The notes beneath the pieces were generated by a model. That model did no database searches, was not told where the DNA came from, and saw nothing but the letters and a program-made list of their open reading frames with translations. From NCBI GenBank assembly GCA_020638195.1, contig JACKJC010000001.1, positions 857,001-921,000 on the forward strand: a stretch of 64,000 bases of DNA, in the 5' to 3' direction. The translations under genes were made by a program, and so were the position numbers. Source of the stretch: Methylobacteriaceae bacterium (lineage in GTDB: Bacteria > Pseudomonadota > Alphaproteobacteria > Rhizobiales > Beijerinckiaceae). Position 1 is the first letter of the stretch; every line of letters starts with the position of its first letter. Below, in pieces: positions 53,032-61,874 of the stretch.

Positions 53032-53517
53032 ATGGCCGCGACGACGACGCGCATCTATCTCGCGGGCCCTCTCGGTTTCTCGGAACTGGGCCGCCTCGGT
53101 CAGGCGAGCCTCGCCGCGCTCGCGCGGCAGATCGGTCATGAGATCGTGGATCCCTTCGCGCTTGCCCCGCACGACGAGATCGAGCGGATTGCCCGCCTCC
53201 CGTCGCTCGATGCGCAGCGCGCGTCCTGGCGCGATCTCAATCGGCGCATCGGCGCAACCAATACGCGCGCGATCGACGATTGCGACCTCGTGCTCGCGGT
53301 GCTCGACGGCGCGGATGTCGACAGCGGCACGGCCGCCGAGATCGGCTATGCTTTCGCGCGTGGAAAGAAAGTCATCGGCTATCGTGGCGATTTCCGCCTT
53401 GCCGCGGACAATGTGGGCTCCACCGTCAATCTTCAGGTGGAATATTTCATTCTCGCCAGCGGCGGCGAGATCGTGGATTCGCTCGAAGCGCTGCGGGCGC
53501 GTCTCGTCGCGCTTTGA
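53032..53517 (+). CDS. nucleoside 2-deoxyribosyltransferase family protein
   Basis: A 161-residue single-domain protein. TRIYLAGPLGF opens the fold, and LVLAVLDGADVDSGTAAEIGYAFARGKKVIGYRGD carries the nucleophile Glu103 with Asp97 nearby. Such enzymes transfer or hydrolyse the deoxyribose bond of nucleosides, as in salvage or removal of damaged bases. It follows DUF1365 by 73 bases on the same strand and may be in the stress regulon. Start at the ATG at 53032. Confidence 0.88.
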   Translation: MAATTTRIYLAGPLGFSELGRLGQASLAALARQIGHEIVDPFALAPHDEIERIARLPSLDAQRASWRDLNRRIGATNTRAIDDCDLVLAVLDGADVDSGTAAEIGYAFARGKKVIGYRGDFRLAADNVGSTVNLQVEYFILASGGEIVDSLEALRARLVAL

Positions 53518-53526
53518 GCGAAGAGG

Positions 53527-54438
53527 TCAATCCGCCGGGGCCGCGGGCCAGGTCCAGATGCGCATCGGCGTCGCGATATTCTTCAACTGCCGGACGCCGA
53601 TATCCTGAAGTTCGATCGACGTGCGCCCGCGAAGGAACTGATGGGCCTGTTCGGTTACCGCAATCCCCGCTGGCTTGGCGATCTCCTGCGCGCGGGCTGC
53701 GAGCGCCACGCCCTCGCCGAGCCGGTCGAGCTGGCTGACGATCACATCGCCGACCGCCACGCCCACGCGAAACTTCATGCCGCCGCGCGGCTGATGCGCC
53801 TCCTCGCGTGTCGCCATGATCGTCTGGAACGCGACCGACCATTCGATGGCGTCGACCACGCTCGGGAATTCGACGAGCGCGCCGTCGCCGAGCATCTTGA
53901 ACAGGACGCCGTGCCATTGCACCAGCGTCGGCACCACCACCTCCCCGAAGATGCGGTCGAGCGCGGCGAGCGTCCCGACCTCGTCCTCGTGGACGAAGCG
54001 GCTGAAGTCGACGAGATCGAAGGCGACGATGGCGGCCAGACGGCGTTCGGAATTGCGCGCGGGCGACCATTTGATGCGGCGCAGGATCGAGCGGATGCGC
54101 GCGACCAGTTCGCGCAGCTCGCAGGGCTTCGCGATATAGTCGTCGGCGCCGAGTTCGAGTCCGACGACGCGATCTATGGCGCTGGCGGTCGCCGTCAGCA
54201 TGATGATCGGGCAGCCGCAGGTCTGTTTGAGAAAGCGGATGAGCGACAGGCCGTCCTCGCCCGGCATGTTGAGATCGAGAACGACGAGGTCGGGCGTGGC
54301 GTGCCGCAGCGCCTCCCGCAGCTCGCCCCCACCGTCGCACAATGTCGCGTCGAAGCCGTGCATCCTGAGATAATCGCCGACCATGTCGCGCGCGTCGGCG
54401 TCGTCATCAACGACGAAAATCGTCTGGCCGTTGCTCAT
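53527..54438 (-). CDS. response regulator with class III adenylate/guanylate cyclase domain
   Basis: A 303-residue two-domain output protein. Residues 5-120 are a receiver with the acidic pair in VVDDD, phospho-acceptor Asp55 and Lys near 107 (ADDYIAKP). Residues about 130-290 form a class III cyclase domain (AAIVAFDLVDFSRFVHEDE with metal Asp residues, KMLGDGALVEFPS, FRVGVAVGDV). It would turn a phosphorelay signal into cAMP or cGMP; base specificity cannot be read with confidence. Last gene of a four-gene operon, with an ATGA overlap at 54435-54438. Confidence 0.9.
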   Translation of the reverse strand: MSNGQTIFVVDDDADARDMVGDYLRMHGFDATLCDGGGELREALRHATPDLVVLDLNMPGEDGLSLIRFLKQTCGCPIIMLTATASAIDRVVGLELGADDYIAKPCELRELVARIRSILRRIKWSPARNSERRLAAIVAFDLVDFSRFVHEDEVGTLAALDRIFGEVVVPTLVQWHGVLFKMLGDGALVEFPSVVDAIEWSVAFQTIMATREEAHQPRGGMKFRVGVAVGDVIVSQLDRLGEGVALAARAQEIAKPAGIAVTEQAHQFLRGRTSIELQDIGVRQLKNIATPMRIWTWPAAPAD

Positions 54439-56186
54439 GCATTGGTTCCGTTCTGCGCGGCCGTCAGGCGGATCGAGATCGAGGCGCCGCCCGTCTCGCC
54501 CTGGGTCACCGCAATCGAGCCGTCATGCAGATCTACGATTTTCTTGACGATCGACAGGCCGAGCCCGGTCGAAGTTTCCCCACCAGTCGGCTTCGCCGAG
54601 AGGCGCTGGAAGCGGCCGAACAATCGCGCCATGTCTTCCGGCATGAAGCCCGGCCCGGAATCGGTGACCTTAACGATATTGCCGTCTTCGGCCTGGAAGG
54701 CGTCGACCCGGATCACGCCCCCGATCCGCGAATATTTGACGGCGTTGCTCACCAGATTGTCGATTGCCTCGCGGATCCGCTCGGGGTCGCAGAGGGTCGG
54801 CAGTTTTTCCGAAACCACGAGATCGATTCTCTGGTCCTTGCGTTCTGCCAGCGGGCGGTTGGCTTCCGCCACGTCGCGCACGACCGATGCGAGATCGACG
54901 ATTTCGCTGCGCACGGAAATGTCGAGTGCGTCGTTCATCGCATCCGTGATCAATTCGTCGATCATCGAGGTCAGCCGCAGCGCCGAGCTGCGGATATGCC
55001 GCAATTGCGGCGCGGCCGCCTGCGCGCCCTCCGAATTGCCCGAAAACAGCTCCTCGAGAATTTCGGAGCGGCCGAGAATGACGTTGAGCGGGTTTTTCAG
55101 GTCGTGCGCGACCTTGCCGAGCACCTCGCTCTGGAAGTCGTTGACCTGCCGCACGCGCCGCCATTGCGCCTCGAGCCGCCGATTTGCGGCGAGCAGCTCC
55201 GCCGTACGTTGCTCCACGCGCTGTTCGAGGTCGGCGTTCGCGCCCTGGAGTTGCGAATAGAGAACGACATTGTCGAAGGCGATCGACAGGCGGCTCGAAA
55301 ACACCTCGATCAAGGCGCGGTCCGTGTCGGTCAGCCGCTTGCCGGCTTCGAGAAACACGACGATCTCGGCGCCGCTGTGCGTGGAAATGTAGAGAACCGT
55401 ACGCTGGTCCCGGAATGCGGCGCGTCGCGTCGAAAAGGCGGCGTCGACGAGTTCGAGCAGATCGCCGTCGAGGCCCTCCAGCGTGTCGGCGCCCACGCAT
55501 TCCCGGTAGCAGCCGGAGCCTGCGAGCACCGCGAAACGTCGCCCGCCGGCGCCGAGATCGCGCAGGATGAGAATTCCGGCGCAATCGACGGCGAGCAGCG
55601 AGGCGACCTGCGTCAGCACGCCTTCGGCGAGGCGCTGCATCGAGCGGAAATCGAATAGCGTCGGCGTGGCGTCAATGATGATCTCGAGCCCCCGCCGCGT
55701 CTCGATCATGGCGCGCAGCTGCATGTGGCTGCGCAGCGCCGCTGTCAGCGAGGTGAACAGCTTGTCGGCGGTCAGCTCCGTTTTCGCCTTGTAGTCGTTG
55801 ATGTCGTAGTCGACGATCACTTGCCGCTCCGGCGCCTGGCCGGGCTCACCCGTGCGCAGGATGATGCGCACCGCCTCGTTGCGCAATTCGCGGCGGATGT
55901 GATTGACGAGTTCGAGGCCCGCCCGGTCGCTCTCCATCACCACGTCGAGCAGGATAACCGCAATGTCGGGATGGGCGCGCAGAAGCTCGCGCCCTTCGGC
56001 CGCCGAATAGGCGGAGACGAGTTCGATCCCGTCGCCGTTCAGCGCATAGTCGTAGAGCGCGAACCGGGTCCCGTCGTGCACAGCCCGGTCGTCGTCGATG
56101 ATCGCGACTTTCCAGGCTTTCGCCTCGGAGCGCTGTGGCGGCGGGGGGTCGTCCTCGACCAGCCGGATGATGTCGTCGTCGTTCAT
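54435..56186 (-). CDS. receiver-DUF3369-histidine kinase
   Basis: A 583-residue cytoplasmic protein. The receiver at residues 25-150 has Asp81 (VILLDVVME) and the DUF3369-type TGEPGQAPERQVIVDYDINDYKAKTEL loop. The DUF3369 GAF-like sensor covers about 160-320, then a coiled coil and a HisKA domain with His361 (VAHDLKNPLN), and an HATPase domain with N box NLVSNAVKY and G boxes DSGPGF and GLGLSIV. It can both receive and send phosphate, a relay element between the membrane kinase and the cyclase. Overlaps its neighbours by four bases on each side. Confidence 0.92.
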   Translation of the reverse strand: MNDDDIIRLVEDDPPPPQRSEAKAWKVAIIDDDRAVHDGTRFALYDYALNGDGIELVSAYSAAEGRELLRAHPDIAVILLDVVMESDRAGLELVNHIRRELRNEAVRIILRTGEPGQAPERQVIVDYDINDYKAKTELTADKLFTSLTAALRSHMQLRAMIETRRGLEIIIDATPTLFDFRSMQRLAEGVLTQVASLLAVDCAGILILRDLGAGGRRFAVLAGSGCYRECVGADTLEGLDGDLLELVDAAFSTRRAAFRDQRTVLYISTHSGAEIVVFLEAGKRLTDTDRALIEVFSSRLSIAFDNVVLYSQLQGANADLEQRVEQRTAELLAANRRLEAQWRRVRQVNDFQSEVLGKVAHDLKNPLNVILGRSEILEELFSGNSEGAQAAAPQLRHIRSSALRLTSMIDELITDAMNDALDISVRSEIVDLASVVRDVAEANRPLAERKDQRIDLVVSEKLPTLCDPERIREAIDNLVSNAVKYSRIGGVIRVDAFQAEDGNIVKVTDSGPGFMPEDMARLFGRFQRLSAKPTGGETSTGLGLSIVKKIVDLHDGSIAVTQGETGGASISIRLTAAQNGTNA

Positions 56187-58231
56187 GTCTGTGCTTCGGG
56201 CGCTGTTTCGTCGGCGGCAAACTGCGGCGCGGTCGTCGGCAAGACCATGCGGAAGCGCACACCCCGTCCGACATCGGAGGAAACCGTGATGCGGCCGCCG
56301 AGCCGGTTGGTCACGATATTGTGGACGATGTGCAGGCCGAGCCCCGTCCCGCCTCGACCGCGCGCCGTGGTGAAGAAGGGATCGAAGGCGCGCCGCTTGA
56401 CGTCCTCGATCATGCCCTGCCCGTTGTCGGCGAAGACGATCTCGACCTGGTCCGCGTCGATCTCGTGGATGTCGATCCGGATCGCCCCGTCCATGTCGGG
56501 CGTGAATGCGTGGATGACCGCATTGAGCGTGAGATTGGTCAGCACCTGGCCCCAGGGCCCGGGATAGCTGTTCATTTCGAGTCCGTCAGGGCATTCGATG
56601 ACGAGGGCGATGTTGCGCTTGCTCAGCGTCGGCCGCAGCGAGAGCATGATCTGGTCGGTCAGGCTCTTCATGTCGAACGAGCGTCGTTCCGCGTGGCTGC
56701 GGTCGACCGCTACCTGCTTGAACGACTGGATCAGTTCGGCGGCCCGATGCAGGTTGGCGAGCAGCATATTGGCCGCCTCGCGATTGCCGTCGATGAATTC
56801 GTTGAGACGCGAGCGCCGGAGTTCGCCACGACTCAATTCCTCGCTGAAGGTCTCGCAGCGCCGCGCCAGTGTCGAGGCGACCGTCACGCTGATGCCGACG
56901 GGATTGTTCACTTCATGCGCGATGCCTGCGACGAGCCCGCCGAGCGCCGCGAGCTTTTCGGCTTCGATCAGACTGTTCTGCGTCGCCCGCAACTCCTCGT
57001 AAGCGACTTCGGTTCGCTGCTTGGAGGCGATCAGCTCGGATTCCGCTTTCAGTTTCGCGATCGCATTCTCGCGGAAGATTTCCAGCGCGCGCGCCATTTC
57101 GCCGATTTCGTCGCGCGCCTCCGTGCCGGCGACCCGCGTGTCGAGCCGCCCCTCCGCGATGCGGTTCATCGCGCGCATCAGGGAGCGCAGCGGCATGCTG
57201 ATCGAGCGGTCGAAAACCGTCCCGAAGAAGCCGATGATCGCGAGCGACGCCAGCGTGACGATGGCGATGACCAGGAACACCGCGTTGAGCGCGCGGTCGA
57301 GCTGGTCCTGGGCGCGCGTTTCGCGCTGGCGCATGTTGTCGGACAACGTCGCGGCCAGTTCCGACATTTGCGCCTGACTTTTGTCGACCACATTCTGCAG
57401 CAGCCTGTTCTGCTCGCGGAATTCGGCAGTTAGCTTCTGCAGGCCCTTCTTCAGTTGCTCGGCGCGTGTCCGCAGCCTTTGCAACGCCGCCCGCTGGATG
57501 TCGCCGTCCGCGAGATCCAGCATCACGGGGATCGTGTTGGTGATCGTGTCGAGGTTGCTCAGCGCTTCGTCGGCCGGCGCGGATGACGTCGAGAGGTAGA
57601 AGGAATTGATCGCGACCGACGTGGTCGCGAAAGCCTCGCGCGACTTGCTGAGCGGGGGCGCGATCAGCGCCGTGCGATCGGCGATCGTGCTTTCGAGGAT
57701 GGCGTAGAGGCCGCTCATCTCGCGCGAGGGCTTGAGGATCTGTTCTTCGTAGAGCGTCGAGATTTCCGTCCGGGCGGCGCGCAACTGATCGAACCCGGAA
57801 ACGAGCCGGTTCGTCAGGTCGCGCAGTTTGACCGCGTCGCCGGTGAGCGCGGGATCGGTCCTGGCGCGCTCGAACAGATTGCCGGTGATTGAGCTCCAGC
57901 GTCCCTCGATTTCCGCCAGAACCTCGGGCGTCGGCTGGATGAAGTAGCGATGGATCAACGACTGGACGCGACCGGCCTCCGACTCGATCGTCGCGACCAG
58001 ACGCTCGGAGCTTCGAACCGATTGCAGCTCCGTCCAGGTCTGGCTGAGCATCCTCGAACTCAGCCACAGCAGGATGGCCAGGATGACGATGACGGCGATA
58101 TTGATCGCCGCCACGAGAAAGATGCGCGCGCGAATCCGCAGGCGCCGCACGAAGCTCTCGACGACATTGAAGAACCCACCCGACGCGGCGCCGTCCGACG
58201 GAGGTTTTGTCGCTTCGGAGACTTCCGTCAT
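56183..58231 (-). CDS. membrane sensor histidine kinase with HAMP domain
   Basis: A 682-residue inner-membrane kinase. TM1 is about 36-58. The periplasmic helical sensor covers 60-310 and TM2 about 316-338; HAMP follows (SISMPLRSLMRAMNRIAEGRLDTRV), then a coiled coil and HisKA with His439 (GIAHEVNNPVG). The HATPase domain has NLTLNAVIHA, DNGQGM and GTGLGLHIVHNIV. The large helical periplasmic region is TorS-like and suits contact with a solute-bound binding protein. Immediately upstream is a TRAP-type binding protein gene overlapping by four bases. Confidence 0.92.
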   Translation of the reverse strand: MTEVSEATKPPSDGAASGGFFNVVESFVRRLRIRARIFLVAAINIAVIVILAILLWLSSRMLSQTWTELQSVRSSERLVATIESEAGRVQSLIHRYFIQPTPEVLAEIEGRWSSITGNLFERARTDPALTGDAVKLRDLTNRLVSGFDQLRAARTEISTLYEEQILKPSREMSGLYAILESTIADRTALIAPPLSKSREAFATTSVAINSFYLSTSSAPADEALSNLDTITNTIPVMLDLADGDIQRAALQRLRTRAEQLKKGLQKLTAEFREQNRLLQNVVDKSQAQMSELAATLSDNMRQRETRAQDQLDRALNAVFLVIAIVTLASLAIIGFFGTVFDRSISMPLRSLMRAMNRIAEGRLDTRVAGTEARDEIGEMARALEIFRENAIAKLKAESELIASKQRTEVAYEELRATQNSLIEAEKLAALGGLVAGIAHEVNNPVGISVTVASTLARRCETFSEELSRGELRRSRLNEFIDGNREAANMLLANLHRAAELIQSFKQVAVDRSHAERRSFDMKSLTDQIMLSLRPTLSKRNIALVIECPDGLEMNSYPGPWGQVLTNLTLNAVIHAFTPDMDGAIRIDIHEIDADQVEIVFADNGQGMIEDVKRRAFDPFFTTARGRGGTGLGLHIVHNIVTNRLGGRITVSSDVGRGVRFRMVLPTTAPQFAADETAPEAQT

Positions 58232-59220
58232 TTGACGGCGCGAATCCGTTCGACGAGTTCGCGCACGCTCGGGTTGCGCATGGCTTCATCGTAGATCGGC
58301 TTCATCGCCGCTTCGAACGGGGCGCGATCGATTTGCTCGATGATCTGGTTGCCGGCCGACCGCGCCTCTTCGCGCGCCCGTTCCTCCCAGGCGCGCCATT
58401 GCAGGTTCATGTAATTGCTCGACTCGCGCGCCGCGTCCTTGAATATCTTCTGGTCCTCGGGCGAGAGCGCATCCCACGCCTTGCGCGACATGACGAGCAC
58501 TTCCGGGATCATCGTATGCTCTGTCAGTGTGTAGTGGCGAGCGACCTTGTAATGGTTGGTCGTGACATAGGACGGCCAGTTGTTTTCGGCGCCGTCGAGA
58601 ATGCCCGTCGACAGGCCCGTCATCACCTGGCCGTAGGACAGGGCGATCGGCTCGGCGCCAATCGCCCGGATCATCGCTTTCTGCAACTCGGATTGCTGCA
58701 CGCGAATGCGCAGGCCCTTCACGTCGGCGAGCGTGCGGATCGGACGGACGCTGTTGTAGATCGAGCGCGCCCCGGATTCGTAATAGGTGAGCCCGATCAG
58801 GCCGTGTGGCCTGAGCGAATCCAGAATTTCCGCGCCCACCGCGCCGTGCAGCACGGACCACATGTGGTCGTTCGAGCGGAACAGGAACGGTAATCCGAGC
58901 GCCTCGATCTCTGGCGAGATCGCCGAGAGCGGCGCGGCGTTTATTCGGTCGATATCGATCGCTCCGACCCGCGTCTGCTCGATCGTCTCTTTCTCTTCGC
59001 CGAGCTGGCGCGAGTGGAAGACGATGATGCGATGGCGGCCCTGCGTTCGTTCGGCGACGAGTCGGCTCATGAATTCGACCGCTTGCACGGTGGGATAATC
59101 GGCCACCTGCGTGTCCGCCGCGCGAAATTCGCGCGCATGCGCGCCGAACGCCATCAAGCCGCCGATCGCGACGGCGAGCGAGGCGCACAACCCTGCAAAC
59201 TTGTGGAGCGCGGGAGCCAT
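58228..59220 (-). CDS. TRAP-type periplasmic solute-binding protein (DctP family)
   Basis: A 330-residue DctP-family binding protein: signal peptide (MAPALHKFAGLCASLAVAIGGLMAFGAHA-REF), then RAADTQVADYPTVQAVEFMSRLV, the GLPFLFRSNDHMWSVL segment, the carboxylate-binding LRIRVQQSELQKAMIRAIGAEPIALSYGQVMTGLSTGILDGAENNWPSY, and a complete C-terminus. Start chosen at the ATG at 59220 (AGAGG upstream); ATG 59232 or GTG 59250 are possible. No DctQ or DctM permease genes are nearby, so it probably serves as the sensory input of the coupled kinases rather than for uptake. Confidence 0.88.
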   Translation of the reverse strand: MAPALHKFAGLCASLAVAIGGLMAFGAHAREFRAADTQVADYPTVQAVEFMSRLVAERTQGRHRIIVFHSRQLGEEKETIEQTRVGAIDIDRINAAPLSAISPEIEALGLPFLFRSNDHMWSVLHGAVGAEILDSLRPHGLIGLTYYESGARSIYNSVRPIRTLADVKGLRIRVQQSELQKAMIRAIGAEPIALSYGQVMTGLSTGILDGAENNWPSYVTTNHYKVARHYTLTEHTMIPEVLVMSRKAWDALSPEDQKIFKDAARESSNYMNLQWRAWEERAREEARSAGNQIIEQIDRAPFEAAMKPIYDEAMRNPSVRELVERIRAVK

Positions 59221-59378
59221 TTCGCCTCTCATCCCCCTGAAAGCGATCACATATTGGGGAAGCGCTCGATATTTATCAACCGGCGTTTCCGGGGGCCGCG
59301 GCCTTGATGTTGGCCACTGCTTCGGGGAAAACTCGCGCCCATGCGGCGGCGGACCGCGCCGCCGCCATGGAGACTCGA

Positions 59379-59921
59379 ATGTCCGGCACGACAGCCATCG
59401 CCCCCGTCGCCGACTGGCGGTCGGATGTGTTTCGCGTGCTGAAACGCCACGACATCCGCCATGTCGCCTATGTGCCGGACGCGGGCCATGCAGCGGCGAT
59501 CGACATGGCGGTCGCCGACCCCGCCATCCAGGCTGTCGCGCTCACCACCGAAGAGGAGGGCATCGGTTATCTCGCCGGCGCCTGGCTCGGTGGAGAGCGC
59601 GGCGCCCTGCTCATGCAATCCTCCGGCGTCGGCAATTGCATCAACATGCTGGCCCTGCCGGCCGCCGGGCGCTTTCCGTTGCTGATGGTCGTGACCATGC
59701 GCGGCGACTGGGCCGAGTTCAATCCTTGGCAGAACCCGATGGGGCAGGCCACCGAGAAGGCGCTCAATCTCATGGGGGTGCTGACCTGGCGCGCCGACCG
59801 CGCCGACGACGTCGAGCCGCTGCTGCACGGCGCGGCCTCCATGGCCTTCAACGGCGACAGCGCCTGCGCGGTGCTGCTCGGTCAGCGGCTGATCGGCGAG
59901 AAGCAATGGGTGAAGAAATGA
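59379..59921 (+). CDS. TPP-dependent decarboxylase, alpha (PYR-domain) subunit
   Basis: A 180-residue PYR-type thiamine-pyrophosphate-binding subunit like the alpha chain of sulfopyruvate decarboxylase or the N-terminal half of phosphonopyruvate decarboxylase. The activating Glu is in LTTEEEGIGYLAGAWLGG, followed by GALLMQSSGVGNCINML. Start at the ATG at 59379 (GGAG upstream). Overlaps the beta-subunit start (ATGA, 59918-59921). Substrate is uncertain: sulfopyruvate, phosphonopyruvate or another 2-oxo acid. Confidence 0.85.
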   Translation: MSGTTAIAPVADWRSDVFRVLKRHDIRHVAYVPDAGHAAAIDMAVADPAIQAVALTTEEEGIGYLAGAWLGGERGALLMQSSGVGNCINMLALPAAGRFPLLMVVTMRGDWAEFNPWQNPMGQATEKALNLMGVLTWRADRADDVEPLLHGAASMAFNGDSACAVLLGQRLIGEKQWVKK

Positions 59922-60499
59922 TTGCGCTCGATCGCCGCGAAGCCGTCGCCCGTCTTCTGGCCCGACGCAGTCCCGACCTGCTCGTCGTCACCGGTCTTGG
60001 CTCGCCTGCCTACGACGTCATGGCGGCCGGCGACGACGACAGGAATTTCTATCTCTGGGGCGCGATGGGCGGGGCGGCCATGGTCGGTCTCGGCCTCGCC
60101 AGGGCGCAACCGCAAAAATCGGTACTGGTCGTTACCGGCGACGCCGAGGCGATGATGGGTCTCGGCGCGCTCGCGACCATCGCCGTGCAGAAGCCTGCGA
60201 ACCTCACCATCGCCGTGCTCGACAACGGCCATTTCGGCGAGACCGGCATGCAGGCGAGCCACACCGGCATGGGCGTGGAACTCGACAGGGTCGCGGCCAG
60301 CATGGGCTTTGGCTGGACGGAGTCGATCTCCGATCTGGCGAGCGTCGACGCCCTGCACAACCGCATCGGCGCGCGCGCCGGCGCCGGCCTCGCGGTTTTG
60401 AAGATCAGGGCCGAGAACCCGCCTCGAGTGCTGCCGCCGCGCGACGGCGTCCATCTGAAGAACCGGTTTCGCGCCGCGCTCGGATTTCCGACGAATTGA
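59918..60499 (+). CDS. TPP-dependent decarboxylase, beta (PP-domain) subunit
   Basis: A 193-residue diphosphate-binding subunit completing the enzyme. It has GAMGGAAMVGLGLARAQPQKSVLVVTGDAEAMMGLGALATIAVQKPANLTIAVLDNGHFGETG, i.e. the GDx(25-30)N motif that binds Mg-TPP. The second ATG (59918) gives the ATGA overlap; an in-frame ATG at 59906 is possible. No isethionate, taurine or phosphonate genes are in view to settle the substrate. Confidence 0.87.
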   Translation: MIALDRREAVARLLARRSPDLLVVTGLGSPAYDVMAAGDDDRNFYLWGAMGGAAMVGLGLARAQPQKSVLVVTGDAEAMMGLGALATIAVQKPANLTIAVLDNGHFGETGMQASHTGMGVELDRVAASMGFGWTESISDLASVDALHNRIGARAGAGLAVLKIRAENPPRVLPPRDGVHLKNRFRAALGFPTN

Positions 60500-60608
60500 T
60501 CGCGGCGCAATTTCGCATGGCGGACAAGCATGGCAGGCGTTTCACATCGTGCGCGGCTTCGCTAATAGACTGACGGAAACCGATCAGACCGAGGGCGGAA
60601 ACAGGATC

Positions 60609-61766
60609 ATGAGCGTCTCGAACAATTATCCCGAAATCCGCGACGCCGTGCGCGCGCTCTGCGCCGAATTTCCCGCCGAGTATCACCGCAAGGTGGACGA
60701 GGCCCGCGGCTATCCGGAAGAATTCGTCGATGCCTTGACCAAGGCCGGCTGGATGGCCGCGCTGATCCCGGAGGCCTATGGCGGTTCGGGCCTCGGCCTG
60801 ACCGAGGCCTCTGTCATCATGGAGGAGATCAACCGTTCGGGCGGCAATTCCGGCGCCTGTCACGGCCAGATGTACAATATGAACACGCTGATCCGGCACG
60901 GCTCGGAAGCGCAGCGCCAGAAATATCTGCCGCGCATCGCCAGCGGTGAAATCCGCCTGCAGTCCATGGGCGTGACGGAGCCGACGACCGGCACGGACAC
61001 GACGCGCATCAAGACGACAGCGGTCAAGAAGGGCGACCGCTACGTCATCAATGGCCAGAAGGTCTGGATTTCGCGCATCCAGCACTCCGACTTCATGATC
61101 CTGCTCGCGCGCACCACGCCACTCGACCAGGTGAAGAAGAAGTCAGAGGGCATGTCGATCTTCATCGTCGACATCAAGGAGGCGATGAAGACCGGCCTCA
61201 GCGTCAGGCCAATCCTCAACATGGTCAATCACGAGACCAACGAACTGTTTTTCGACAATCTCGAAATCCCCGAAGAGAATCTGATCGGCGAGGAAGGCCA
61301 CGGCTTCAAGTACATTCTCACCGGCCTCAACGCCGAGCGCATCCTGATCGCGGCCGAATGCATCGGCGACGGCTACTGGTTCGTCGATAAGGTGTCGGCC
61401 TATTCCAAGGAGCGCATCGTCTTCGGCCGGCCGATCGGCCAGAACCAGGGCGTGCAATTCCCGATCGCCGAAAGCTATATCGAGGTCGAGGCGGCCAATC
61501 TCATGCGCTTCGAGGCATGCCGTCTTTATGACGCGGGCGAGCCCTGCGGCGCGCAGGCCAACATGTCGAAATATCTCGCCGCCAAGGCCTCTTGGGAGGC
61601 GGCCAACGCCTGCATCCAGTTCCACGGTGGCTTCGGCTTCGCCTGCGAATACGATGTCGAGCGCAAGTTCCGCGAAACGCGCCTCTATCAGGTCGCGCCC
61701 ATCTCGACGAACCTGATCCTGAGTTTTGTGGCGGAACATGTGCTCGGGCTGCCGCGGTCGTTTTGA
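60609..61766 (+). CDS. acyl-CoA dehydrogenase
   Basis: A 385-residue FAD enzyme. The N-terminal helical domain leads to LQSMGVTEPTTGTDTTRIKTTAVKKGDRYVINGQKVWIS in the beta domain. The C-terminal helices contain QFHGGFGFACEYDVERKFRETRLYQVAPISTNLI, where the usual catalytic Glu region is 'RDVERKFRE'. It belongs to the group often called acyl-CoA dehydrogenase/3-methylmercaptopropionyl- or isovaleryl-like; exact acyl chain unknown. ATG at 60609 with an AGGA site. Confidence 0.9.
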   Translation: MSVSNNYPEIRDAVRALCAEFPAEYHRKVDEARGYPEEFVDALTKAGWMAALIPEAYGGSGLGLTEASVIMEEINRSGGNSGACHGQMYNMNTLIRHGSEAQRQKYLPRIASGEIRLQSMGVTEPTTGTDTTRIKTTAVKKGDRYVINGQKVWISRIQHSDFMILLARTTPLDQVKKKSEGMSIFIVDIKEAMKTGLSVRPILNMVNHETNELFFDNLEIPEENLIGEEGHGFKYILTGLNAERILIAAECIGDGYWFVDKVSAYSKERIVFGRPIGQNQGVQFPIAESYIEVEAANLMRFEACRLYDAGEPCGAQANMSKYLAAKASWEAANACIQFHGGFGFACEYDVERKFRETRLYQVAPISTNLILSFVAEHVLGLPRSF

Positions 61767-61773
61767 CCCAGGT

Positions 61774-61870
61774 CTGTCATCCCGGACGGCCGCAGGCCGA
61801 TCCGGGATCCAGTATGCGCGACAAGGCCCCTGGATCCCGGCTCTTCGCTTCGCTACGGCCGGGATGACAG
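61774..61870. repeat. intergenic palindromic repeat (CTGTCATCCCGG type)
   Basis: The ends CTGTCATCCCGG and CCGGGATGACAG are exact inverted copies, with an inner pair CCGGGATCCAG/CTGGATCCCGG. It fills the gap between the convergent acyl-CoA dehydrogenase and selD genes. A third palindrome family in this window, distinct from those at 8102 and 13224/21624. Confidence 0.85.
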
Positions 61871-61874
61871 CGCG

